Assembly: GCA_027574665.1 (NCBI GenBank) | Contig: CM050650.1 | Coordinates: forward strand, 99,669,086 to 99,733,085 | Length of the DNA: 64,000 bases | Source: Rhynochetos jubatus | Taxonomy: Eukaryota > Chordata > Aves > Eurypygiformes > Rhynochetidae | Reading direction: 5' to 3' | The notes under the pieces: model-generated | Database searches by the model: none | Told to the model about the DNA's origin: nothing | Seen by the model: the letters and a program-made list of their open reading frames with translations, nothing else | Shown: piece after piece, positions 50,849 through 62,278 of the stretch | Layout of the letters: each line of letters opens with the position of its first letter | Numbering within the stretch: the stretch's first letter is position 1 | Translations under genes and position numbers: made by a program

Positions 50849-53800
50849 CTGTAAAGAGAGAAAAGTAAGAAAAAAATCAGAAGATTTCTAGAGATCTATG
50901 GACACGCTCACAGATATTCGAAATACTTCTCTGGTATTTTTCTAGCACCTTCCAAGGGTTTAAAAATGTTGTGAAAAGGCTCAGGGATTAATATTGCCAA
51001 ATGAATATTAAAGAGCTAGATAAAGGGTTTCTTCCACATAAGGAAAAATGAAACACATAATTAAGTGATTTCATTAAGTTCTTATATTAAAAGCTACAGC
51101 AGAGCTCATATTACACTGAATATCTCTACCAGTAACACCAATACATACCCAATGCATGTTCCAATATGTTACCGTAGGTTGGGTTTCAAAACCCTCTTTA
51201 TAACAATTGACAGAGTAGTGTTCAGGGTAACACTTCAGAAACCAATTATATTTCCTACTTCTTGATGCATAAATCTTTCTCTGCAATGCTTTACTTTTCT
51301 CTGGCTTCTTTGAAACAACAGTCATTCAGGTCCTTCTCCTTATCTATCTGTTCTCTCATGCTGATCTAATCCATTTGTTGCTCCCAAGCAGGACCAGCCT
51401 ACCTCATTTCAGTGAGTTATGAGGAACTCCAGAAAGATTTCTCCTCCCACATCTGGGATCAAACTCTGAATCAGCAATCTGATGTCTAGTTTCCACCCTG
51501 CTCATTCCTTTTGCCAAAAGGAGCGGCTGCTTTAATCTTACCTTTTGTTTTTTTTCTCCCAAACATTAATAATAAGTTGTTGACTGTTAATGATTTATAA
51601 ATTCATTCTTATTATCTTTTTATTTCGTTTAACAAGGGCTGAGAGGGTTGGTTCCCGCTGTGACAATTTGGGATTTAAGGCAGAGAGAAGACAAATGGAC
51701 AACATTTCTTCCTTCATGTTTGTGCAACACTACGGGACTCCTCTACCATCCGCCTAAAACCTAAACTGCAATGCACTGCTGCACTGGGCAGGTAAGCCAC
51801 CAGAGACAAAAGAAAAGGGAGGGGGGGGGGCGGAGAGGGGGTGGGGCGGGATTTTAATGAGAGTGGCAGGAGCATGGCCATGTAAAACAGATGATACATG
51901 GTAGCACTGTTTCATCTTTCAGGGCTAGGGCAAGAAGCATAAGAGAAACACAGTAGAAGTAGGAAGGACATCCAACAAAGGCAGGATAGTTACAAAACCA
52001 CAAAGTACATCTTGAAAGTTAACACTGGGTTTCCCCACAAGCCTGGTTGATAGTATAGCAATATAATAGCAAGGAGTAGTCCTACAGAGTTCTTATTGCA
52101 TTTACTGTCATATAAATGTAATACAATTCCCTCTTCACCTCAAGACCTTTCAGGTACTTTTGCAAATAGTGCATTTACTTTCCACTGCCTGCTGGGAACA
52201 GTTTAAATCTTCTTGAAAGGAAACGTAAATTAGCTACATTAACCTAAAGAAATGAAAATTAAAATCTCCATACACTACTGATACTACACAGTCCAATTAA
52301 ATGTTCAATTAAACCATGATTTCTGAGGAACTTGGGAAGTCTGAGGTTAAAAAAGGACCAAGAAAGAAAAATCCAGATCTGAGGCTGGCATCAGCATGTC
52401 ATATGAAATAATTCCATTTGAATCCTGTCTCTCAGCCAAGTAGCAGGGTAGATCTTCCCAGATAGGATTGCTTTCGAGCCTGGGGGAAAGGAGTGTTTCT
52501 GGCTGCTTCCAGAGTAGCTCTTTGTGGTGAACTGGAAAGCAGCAAGCAACAGGGATCAGTCTGCTCTCCCCTGATCAAGAATTACATGTATTCCTGCGAC
52601 AGATATTCAGGGCTTCCTTCTACACTGCTCTCACAGGTGGAAAAAAACCCACACGTTATAAAATAGGAGTAATACAGTTTCACTTTGCCCCGATGCAGCT
52701 ACAGCCTGTGGTGTGAAGTGACGCAGAACCGAGCACGCGGTACGGACAAGACAGACCGACTCAAAGGTCAAACTCTTAAAATACTGTAAAATCAAAACAG
52801 TCACATCAGTGTCCCATGGAAGCCAATCACTCGGAACACATTTTCAAAACATTTTAGATGAAGAATGAAAAACTACCAAGAGTACAAAATGCAGTTACTC
52901 ATCTGAGTTGTTCTGAAGAGTCTGAACAATGATATAGGCGACTTTACTGAGAAGAACCTAATACACCCCTCTTGGAGGGCCCTCCGGGACAAGTAACTCT
53001 CTAAACAGTGTAGTAACACAGTCAGTCTTACTATGACATTTAAGACTAAATTGATTTTACAAAGGCAAAAGAAAACTAAAATTCTTATTACTTTGGAATG
53101 GATATAGTTCTAAAATAGGAATTTCGCCATTGATTTCATATATACAGTTGAGAAAGACATAAGTGTTTATTTCAAAAGCTTGTCTAAATCCCTTTTTTCT
53201 TCTTCTCACTCTTGCCTTTGAAAATAATATAAGGGAACAGGTCTATACTTAATATGTGAAGTTGTGCAATGTAAAATATTGAATGTTATGAACAAATAAA
53301 AGGCAAAAAATTACTGGATGCGTGTGCTGGCTCACGTGCATTTTTTTGTTTCATTTGGTTCTTTTAATTTGTTTTTGTAAGAGTATAGTATATTGTTTGA
53401 CATTTCATTGAAAACAATGAATTAATTTGTTGCGGCATAGGTCAAATGCAGTAACTTATGCTCAGACTTATGCTGAAAGCAGGGTATAAACATACCATAA
53501 TCTTGGAAAGGTGAGACTTCTAGTGCAGTGTCTTCCAAACAAGAATACTTATTTTACAGTGAACATCTTTGATGTTGGTATTTGATTTACAAGTGCTGTT
53601 TATAAAGAAGCTTAAAGCAGTGCACATTTATTTAAGGATGTAAATGTAAAATCTGTCAGCATGGAAATAAATCACAGAACAGATGAGACAAATGAAAAAA
53701 TTCTAATTCTGGTTTTCAGAATTAAGGACATCAGCATGTGATACATTCATGAGAAGAAACAAAAGAAAACTCCCAAAGTAAAATAATGGCTTCAGGTACA

Positions 53801-55538
53801 TTTGACAAAAGCTCTAGATGTCTTGACATAGGTATTTTCCTCCTTAGAAGGTAAGAGCTATTTTCTAGGAAATGTACCTATGAAACCAATAGAATATTGG
53901 ATAGAGAGACAGAGGTGGAGACAAAATTCTAAAATAAATTTTTTGGTGTCTTCTTCAACCACGTATAATGATTTCTGCATAACCAATCTGATTCTTCAAA
54001 GGTCCCCCTCAGGTCAACGATTCTATTAGCAAGGCTGTGCAGGATGAGGCCCACCTCTGGAGGCCTCCAGACCTTTTATCAGATTTCATGTACATGATTA
54101 CAAATTTTACCATTCTCTGAGAAATAACCTTGGCTGTTAATCCCAGCGCGGCATATCAGCCATCTCCTCTGCTTGGACACAGGGATCAATTACTTAAAAC
54201 TTTTTTATTAAGTGCCATAAATGAGCTTAAATTGAATTTAAACTCCAATGCAGCTGCTGCTAAAACTGCATCTTTTGCTGAAAAACACAAATTTTGAATC
54301 CTGCACTAATGTGATTGTCTTGTCCTTCTAGTAACAACATGCTTGGAGCTTTCCAGTGCCATTATCAGGAACTGAGGAAGAAGGGAGCTTTTTCTTTGAA
54401 AGAAAAGTAATTATGCTTTTTTTGCAGCAAGACACAAATAGTATCCCAGCTTCCACAACAGCAGCAGATGACAAATGCCCACTGAAGAAAATGATGCAAC
54501 ATGCTGCGGTGGTTCCAGGAGCACAGTCCTCCAGGCTAGAGCTAAAGACAAGCAGCTTCCCTGCCTTACTAATATTCTCAGGATTTGAAAAATTTCCTAT
54601 TCAGCAACTTTGGGGAACAGCTCTAACCTCAGGCTCGTACAGCCGGTCCTTGGCCAGGTCCTGGACTCCGTGCTCTCCTCAGGATGTCCTTATCTCGTTT
54701 CCAAAGGAAATGTGACTGCTTTGACAGTTTCTGGATAAAGTTTCAAGCTTGCCACCTCAGCTAAGGGAAATTTAAACCTCAGGAACATCTTGTCGCCGGC
54801 CCCCTCACCCAGGTATGGTTTTTGGATCATCCACCTGAGCACCTCTGACCTTGCTGAGGAGCCTCCCCACCGCTTAAGGGCCTGGTGTGACCAGCCTTTG
54901 GCTGAATAAACAGGCGTTTTACGACAGCGGCCTTCCACCAACCTTCGTATTAAGGAATTGTATCAAGAACAAATAATAATTACCTACATTAAGCAGTGAC
55001 AGGCAATTATTTAATTGTTAATGAAATTGCAGTATTTTCCGTGGATGCAAAGGGCACCAAATTCAAGCGAAAAACAACACCGCGAGCGTTCCTGCTGCTC
55101 TCTTCCTCCTCTTTTTTTTTTTTTTTTTTTCCTTTTAAACCAGAAAGTTAACTTTTCAGGCAAAACGGAGGCAAGCAGCTGGCCCCGCCACGTGCTCGGG
55201 CACGCCTCAGCCTTGAGGACAACCGCACGCGTGTCACCCCCGGCCGGGACCCCGGCAACGCGGGAGGGGGGGGACGGGTTGCGCACCGCGGCCCCGCGAG
55301 GGAGCGCGTCGTGGGAGCCCGGCCCTGGGGGGCAGCCGACCCCGCCCCGCCCTTCTCCCGCTGCCGCTCGGACCCGGCTCCCCCTCCAGCTGCCCGCGGC
55401 TGGAGCCGCCACCTCCCCGCCATCCCCGCGCTCCCGTTTCAAACGCCCCGCGGCGCCCACCCGCAGCGTGGGGGCAGAGCCAACCCCCCCCCCCCCCGCC
55501 CCAGCGACCCGGGGGAGGCAGAAGGGAGACCCACTTAC
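50849..55538 (-). other. FAM83B intron 1 (5' UTR intron)
   Basis: About 4.7 kb of mostly AT-rich sequence between the candidate exon 1 donor and the exon 2 acceptor. I see no LINE or LTR copies in it. It holds a G-rich tract at about 51817-51850. Open frames in it (for example 54356-54715 on +) have no recognisable homology. Confidence 0.5.
51817..51850 (+). other. G-quadruplex-capable G tract in intron 1
   Basis: A run of GGGA, ten G, CGGAGAGGGGG, T, GGGG, C, GGG lies on the + strand. It gives more than four G runs of three or more with loops of 1-5 nt. It is on the strand used as template for FAM83B. Formation of a G-quadruplex is inferred from the pattern only. Confidence 0.6.
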
Positions 55539-56335
55539 TGCGCCGCGGTGGGGGGCGGGGGGCGGGGGAACGTCTCGCCTCCGGAGCGGTGGGGCGGCTC
55601 GACCCGGCTGCTGCGATCGCGGCGGCGAGTCAAGGCGGCGCAGGGCTCATCGCAGGTACTTCCCGTCGCTCTCAGGCGCGGTGGGTGTGGAAACCAGTTA
55701 CAACATGTCAGGACGGTGTCGCACCAAACCCGGGGCAAGGACTTGTCTGAACTGGGGAAGCCCGGCCCCGGTGAGGAGCGAAGGGCAGCGCCTTCCCAGG
55801 GGCGCGGCGGGTCCCCCCCTTTCTCCATCCCCGACCCGCCCTGCCCCCCCGGGCGGACCGACAGGCAACCGTGGGCGCCCGCGGGGCAGGGACCGGCCCG
55901 AGCCGCGCACATCGGCAGCCCCGCGGGGGGCCCCTGGAAGCGGGGCGTGCGTGGGAGATGATAAAACTCAAAGCAAACGTTGGCTTGAAGAAAAAAATAA
56001 ACCGCCAGCCTCTAGTCACGGTTTCCAGGTTAACTTCGGGGAGCAAGTCGCGGCGAGGGAGCGACACCCGATTGAGACCTTTAAATCGGGTTACGGGGAT
56101 GAGACCCCTTTCCACACCTCAGTTGCTTTAAAATGCTCTTTTTTTACTCGTAATGTCTCGGGTTAGAGAAACGGACGTGACGGCAGGTGCCCCCCCGTCC
56201 CAGCTGCGGTGCCGGCCGAGCCTTCCAGGCCACCGCATCCTCCTCGCCCACCCGCGGGCTGGGCACGCCAAAGGGGCGAGCCCGCGTTGGGAGACCTTGG
56301 AGAGCCCTCCCTGAAAGGCTCTTCCAAAACCTGGT
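55160..56335. promoter_or_regulatory. CpG island, likely FAM83B promoter
   Basis: This is the only long CpG-dense stretch in the window. It has a main block at about 55160-55960 and a smaller one at about 56170-56335, separated by more ordinary sequence. It contains several GGGGCGGGG-type GC boxes (for example around 55553-55570) and homopolymer runs (19 T at 55112-55130 at its edge, 14 C at 55484-55497). No convincing TATA box was seen. It lies 4.3-5.5 kb upstream of exon 2 of FAM83B, whose acceptor shows that a non-coding first exon must exist. Long open frames cross it on both strands, but they are a by-product of GC richness. A divergent non-coding transcript on the + strand is possible but not shown. 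Confidence 0.8.
55539..55700 (-). other. FAM83B: Candidate non-coding exon 1 of FAM83B (upstream boundary unknown)
   Basis: On the minus strand the island contains CGGCGCA followed by GTAAGTGGG, with GT at 55538-55537. It is a strong donor apart from A instead of G at -1. It is the best-matching donor I found inside the island, so exon 1 may end at 55539. The transcription start cannot be read from the sequence; the upper limit given is a placeholder. Weaker alternatives on the same strand are a GTGAGG near 54806 and a GTAATT near 54983. Confidence 0.3.
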
Positions 56336-56719
56336 CATCTTTTTAGTCGGATCATGCAGCTGTCGACAGATCAGCATGTCACATGTGTGCATGAGTTAGG
56401 CACACCGAAGCTTAAGCACAGCGAGTTTTCTTTGTCATTTTAAATTGATGACAATAGGTAGGGAACTCAATAGTCCATATCTTACCCTTCGGTGGGTAAC
56501 TGCAGGCAACTTTTTCAGACAATGCAGTGTAAAGCTGAGAATTATGCTTTGTCAGCAGTAATTTGTCCAATCTGACTTTAAGCACAAGGGTTTTTTTTTC
56601 TAACCTTTACACTCCAATATTTAGTGCAGGGGTATATCCCATTTCTGAAGCTAAACATGGTTCTACGGTGACTTTTTGATGATGGTCCTCGAGGAAAAAA
56701 AAAAGTAAAAATATGCAAT
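56336..56719. other. 5' flank between CpG island and CR1
   Basis: Ordinary AT-rich sequence; nothing recognised. Confidence 0.6.
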
Positions 56720-56898
56720 ATCATAGAATAGGTTGGAAGGGACCTTAAACGTCATCTAGTTCCAACCCCCTGCCATGGGCAGGGACACCCTCCACTAGAC
56801 CAGGTTGCTCCAAGCCTCATCCAGCCTGGCCTTGAAGACATGAGGCATCCACAGCTTCTTTGGGCAACTGGTTCCAGTGCCTCACCACCCTCTCTGTG
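56720..56898 (-). mobile_element. CR1 LINE 3' fragment, minus strand
   Basis: On + it starts at the element's 3' terminus (ATCATAGAATAGGTTGGAAG, then GTTCCAACCCCCTGCCATGG). It continues through GGGACACCCTCCACTAGACC and ends with TGCCTCACCACCCTCTCTGT. About 180 bp, heavily 5'-truncated. It matches the same CR1 type as the copies at 39, 42 and 59 kb. Confidence 0.93.
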
Positions 56899-59361
56899 AT
56901 ATCTATACAACAACGTACATATATAAACATAGAAGCCTGGTGATCACCAGGCAGTGACTTTTTCTGTACAGTTAATTCAGGTAATGGAATGCACGAAAGG
57001 AAATAGTTGGTGTCAATGTCCTCATGGTCTACCCTTTACAGACATAGGATCACCTGGATTCAATGACTGGACTCTCCTCATACCTGAAAAAGAATTTCCC
57101 TGGTTTAGATGAAAAATAAAGGAGGAAAACTGCTGTAAAAACAAACACACTTTTAGAATGTACTTTGTACCTTATAGTTAGTTAGTACACTAGTACACAG
57201 CACTTTTTATCCTATGAAAATGTGTGGTCAGGAAGGAGAACTTACTTCTGTGGAAACTTGTCCATAAAGAGGTGGGTCCATGTAAATTTTTTAAAGAGCA
57301 GATCGACTTCATAAAGTTATTCTTGAAAGGGTAGGAAGGTAGATGGATGATCACAAAAACACTTTTGACCTTGACTGACTGAATTGGTTGGACTTTTATT
57401 ACATAAAATTTACAAGTATTACTGGGTCTTTCTTTTAGAGAAGTCAGTGATTGAGTACTAGCTTAGCATAAACAAAAAGCTGTAAGGAGACCAGCAATAG
57501 TTTTCTAAATTAGGAAATCTGCGTGAAAAAAAAACTTAGGGTTTTTTGCTACATTAGTCTCTGTCAAGAAAAGGGTTTTTTCTGTGCCTTTACAGTGCCC
57601 AGATCAGTAGGAAACCAATCTAATACTGAGATCTTAAGCAATGCGCAGGCACACATGCAATACAAATGAATACCTTATAAAACAGTAACAATAATGTCAG
57701 TCATAATAAGGCATTATTATTGCTGTTGTTACTAAGGAGAATGATGAGCTCTCTGAATAGCCAGTGCACCGTGCCAACTTGTAAAATTAATGGGTAAACA
57801 GAGCAATAAGGAGAGATGAAGCAAAATTTAATCAAACCTTTTTAAATACTGGAAAAGCCCTTGCATAAAAGGTAGATTAAGCGGATGGCAAATGCTGTTG
57901 GAGGTTCTTCCACGCAGTTGAGGGTGGCCTGAATTTATCAACTGAAGCCTTCCGGTAGCTATACCAGACCAGACGTTTCATAAAACCTAGCTTGACTAAC
58001 ATGTTTTGGAAACCAGATATCCACAGTCAACTATCAAAAAAAAGAACATTTTTATTCTGCAGGTAGTAAACTTCTGGGTCTTGCAGCCACAAGAGGCAGA
58101 TTGCAGACAGTATGATCAATCTCAAATTCTTAAACAATAGGTATAAAACTGGATTCTGAAGGGATGAGGCAGGGATATGCCCTTCAACATCCTTACTCGT
58201 AGAACTGTGGAGCTGCAGCAGTTGGAGGAGAATGGGCTGCAGAAACTGACCAGGCTCTCGTTTGCCTGAACGGGCTTTCCTTTTGTCATTGGAAATGTAA
58301 CATTGGGCAAGACCAATTGAAGCATCCTATTGATTGGAATTGTTTTACTGGAATCCTACTGATTCAGTAAACCCCAAAACTACCAGAAAAACAAAAGGGT
58401 TCTTATCATAGACATAGCTTGTTCATGAGAAAAAAGAATCAACTCCCTATGTTTGATGCCATCATCCTGAGAATGTAGTCAGAAAGAACAATGATTGTCT
58501 TAAGTGTCCTGGGTACTGAGATGATGGTGCTGATCATCTCTGTGACTTCCTTCAGTTTCCATTTGTCAGTTCTGAGGCTTCTATTTGTACTGACAGATCA
58601 TCTTGCCATGTATGGGTCTAACTGAATGCAAGCAGAAGATAAACGATTGTTATTACATATACAATGACACCGGTCCATAAGTGTATGATATGAATAATTA
58701 TTAAGGATAAATGCTTATATGAATGATACTTATATTCTTACTGCATGCTTACTAAGATTTAATTTAGATTTACTAAAAGGGACATTGATTTGGAAGCAGT
58801 GGATGTTAATACAATTCATGACTTCCATGAGTTGAACTTCATTAGATTTTAAACAGATGAAGAAAGAGTACAGTCCTGAAGATTCATATTATTTACTATT
58901 TGCAAATCAAAGGCCATCTTATTCTAAAGTATGAGCACAGAGACTTCACACATTAATTTTAAAATTAGAGGAAATGTGCTATTACAGATATGGCTACAAA
59001 AGGAGCTGCACTGCATTTATGCAAAACTTGATGACTACAGATACAAAATCCCTACCCTTCATAAAGTAGAAGAGAGGAAAATGGCACAGACACATACAAA
59101 TTAATGTGGAAAAGCAGATGTCCCACTCTCAGTATGTGCTTTTTCAAATTAAATATCATAACCTACACTATTGTCATATTCTTAAACCAGGGATACATTA
59201 ATTTGGTCATAGTGACATTAGAAATACCTGGCAATACCCAAACACTGATTAGTTTACTAATTACCCCCTCCTCCCCACCTTCTATCAAGAAATGGCCAGT
59301 AGTTGAAATACAAAAAGGTCTTTAACTGAGAGAGGGTTCCTAACCTATATGTGGTGATATA
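56899..59361. other. 5' flank between two CR1 fragments
   Basis: About 2.5 kb of AT-rich intergenic sequence. No exon, RNA gene or repeat was recognised. Confidence 0.6.
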
Positions 59362-59953
59362 TCATAGAATCATAGAATCGTTTGGGATGGAAGGGACCTT
59401 AAAGATCATCTAGTTCCAACCCCCCTGCCATGGGCCCGGACACCCTCCACTAGACCAGGTTGCTCCAAGCCTCATCCAGCCTGGCCTTGAACACTTCCAG
59501 CTTCTCTGGGCAACCGGTTCCAGGGCCTCACCACCCTCTCCATGAAGAACTTCTTCCTGATATCTAATCTAAATCTCCCCACTTTCAATTTAAACCCATT
59601 ACCCCTTGTCCTGTCAGCACAGGCCCTTGTAAAAAGCCCCCCCCAGCTTCCTTGTAGCCCCCTTCAGGAACTGGAAGGCTGCAATAGGGTCTCCCCAGAG
59701 CCTTCTCTTCTCCAGGCTGAACAAGACCAACTCTCTCATCCTGTGCCCATAGCGGAGGTGCTCCAGCTCTCTGAGCATCTTTGTGGCCTCCTCTGGGATC
59801 GTTCCAACTGGTTGATATCCTTCTTATGTTGGGGACTCCAGAGCTGGACGCAGTATTCCAGGTGGGGTCTCACAAGAGCAGAGTAGAGGGGGAGGATCCC
59901 CTCTCTCGACCTGCTGGCCACACTTACCTGGATACAGCCCAGGATACGGCTGG
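59362..59953 (-). mobile_element. CR1 LINE 3' fragment with ORF2 end, minus strand
   Basis: On + it begins with the terminal repeat (ATCATAGAATCATAGAATCG) and the GGACCTTAAAGATCATCTAG block. On the minus strand, codons from about 59921 to 59736 read [20 protein letters not shown] and [16 protein letters not shown], the CR1 ORF2 C-terminal region, followed by a frame break. The insertion is 5'-truncated near 59953. About 590 bp remain. Confidence 0.95.
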
Positions 59954-61989
59954 ATATACGTACCTGCTATATACTGTGTGGTGGGCTAGTTGTAGGTCAG
60001 GTCCTGTGTCAAAGCCTTGTGCAAACCTACTGAAATGACTGCAGGGACTTCAATTGTGAAGAGAATAGGAAGGTTCCCTTTAAGGAATTTGTGGTAAGAT
60101 ATTAATAAAATTATGCAAAACATCTTATTTTTGAGACACAAATAAATAAATAAAAATCCACCAGTCTTTATTTTCTGCCCCCAGTATGTATAGCTGAGAG
60201 ATACGGTAAAAGAGCAGGGTGAAAGGATGATTGAACGTGGACAGCTGCCATCTGAGGAAGACCAGGACTCTTCAGGTTGGGAGCAGGCTTGGTGACTGAG
60301 GCCTCCTGTTGTGTTTCCATGAGTGTTCAGCTCCCCATAGGAAGGGAGAATAATTCCCTTATGGAATGGCAAGATGGCTTCTGTTGTTTAATCTTAATGT
60401 TTTAATGAACTGCAGGAACAAATCCTGCTTTAGGCCATGGCCAGGAACCCAAAACAAGTACACTGGGTTTGTGTAGAGTCTCGCTATATAGCCATAAGAA
60501 TCTTCTAGTCTAAAGGAGAATTCACAGCTCCTAGGTTGCCTCTGACGGAGAAAAAAAGTGAGTCCTGTAAATAAATGCATAGACAGAGAAAAATTAAGTA
60601 GGGCTAGAGGTAACAAATTGTTGCTCGATTTGCACATGGTTTCTTTTCAAAGCTATAACCACGTTGACAGGCCTGTGTTGGCACTTACAAGGACCCACTT
60701 TTGGCCTAGTACTCACCTCTCTGCTTGGAGGTGATGTTGGCAAAAGGATGAAAGGTCTTTGTCTCCTTCCAATCCCAGAAGTGCCTGAAGCTAGTTTTCT
60801 TCTCAGTGCTAGTTACAGTGGATGCTTGGAGCCTTTTACCCTAGTATTTGTTTGCGTGATTGTGGTCCTAATGAGCTTTGTAAACCTAAGCCCATCTTTC
60901 TTGTAATCTTTCTCTAATGCTAAAATTTGGGAAGAAATAAAGGTTTCACAATGCCTGTGGGAGGTCTCTGGCCATCAATAGTAATACTGGCAGAAGTAGA
61001 AGGGAAATATAAACCAGGGAATAGATCAGCCTACATCAAATAATAAAATCACATAAAAGTCTCAACAGCATAGAAAGTTACTTTAATGTTCCAAAGTATC
61101 AATATCATAAGTCTGAATGCAGCTGGTAGAAATGTCAGGCTTCTTCTTTTCTGGGGTAGATTCATGTACTGCCAAGCCAGTTATTATCAATGGTATAAGC
61201 GATAAACAAGTTCCAAAAATATTACATCCTCAAAGAAGAGGTTTTCTTAACTGTCCACATACCTGTCCAGGAAACATAAATGGCCTATGATTAGGGACTG
61301 TTTACTGGCTGAATGATTCAAAGCAAATTCCCCTCACACATGAGCTCAGCAAATGATATCCCATTAACTTGGTGCTTCACAATCAGTGTGAAGTTGTTAA
61401 ATTATATGTACAATTAGTCAGCAATCATCATTTATCTGTATTTATCAAGCTGTCTTCAGAATTAATGTAGAAGTAGTGTTACTTTGACCATGATAAACTA
61501 AGGATACCAGTGATACAGGTTTTTAAGTAGAGGTAATGTTTTTCGTCAGATCACCTAATACTGTTGTAAAAAGTAGACAAGCTTATGGACACTGAAGGTT
61601 CTCCAAGTCTGATACAGACACCGCAAATTTCAAATCCAAGTGAAAATTGAGAACAATTACTCTGACTTGAATTAGAGATGTTTCAAGTACAGAAGAGAAA
61701 GTACATACAAATACAGGAGTAGCTGTACTACATCCATCTAATTCAACATCATGTTTCTGACAGTATATGGTTAGAACAAAATATTTGGGTAAGTCTGTAG
61801 TCTCCCATCTTCAGCTGCCAGCTCTTTCAGTGACATATGTGAGTTGGGGATGATGGATAAGTGTGCTGAAAACCTGAACATAACTGAAATCCCAAGTAGA
61901 GAAAATAGTCACTTGTTTCAAAATGTTTATAAAAACTCTTGCTGTGAGACTGTGGAAGGAAGGAGATAGATTGTGACAGCACTTAGGCA
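59954..61989. other. 5' flank between two CR1 fragments
   Basis: About 2 kb of intergenic sequence. Open frames at 59986-60372 and 60359-60637 (-) and 60664-60906 (+) have no recognisable homology. Confidence 0.6.
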
Positions 61990-62278
61990 GTGCTCTTCGT
62001 GACAATGAGACAACAAGACGCAACAATCACAAGTTGCAGCAAGGGAAATTCTAATTGGGCACCGGAAAAATTCCTGTCTGTGAGGGTGGTTAAACACTAG
62101 GATGTGCTTCCCGGACAGCCTGTGGGATCTGCCTCTATGGAGATTTTCAAAACATGACTGGACAAGGCCTTGGACATCCTCTTTTAATTTTTCAGTTAGA
62201 CTGGATGAAGCAGGAGGTTGGACTTGGTGACTTCCAGAAACCCTTTCCAAACTAATTTTTCTGTGATACTGTGATCCT
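61990..62278 (+). mobile_element. Old CR1 LINE 3' fragment
   Basis: The sequence follows an old CR1 3' region: GACAATGAGACAACAAGACG, CAAGTTGCAGCAAGGGAAAT, GTGAGGGTGGTTAAACACTA, GACTGGACAAGGCCTTGGAC, GTTGGACTTGGTGACTTCCA and a worn tail (TTCTGTGATACTGTGATC). Divergence is clearly greater than in the copies at 39-42 kb. Start approximate. Confidence 0.88.

Noticed and set aside
55535-55912. 125-codon open frame on - in the CpG island
   Set aside because: Same GC artefact; it overlaps the candidate non-coding exon 1, and FAM83B starts in exon 2.
55015-56166. 383-codon open frame on + across the CpG island
   Set aside because: Its composition is Pro/Arg/Gly/Ala-rich low complexity, and overlapping open frames occur on both strands. 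This is the usual artefact of few stop codons in GC-rich DNA.
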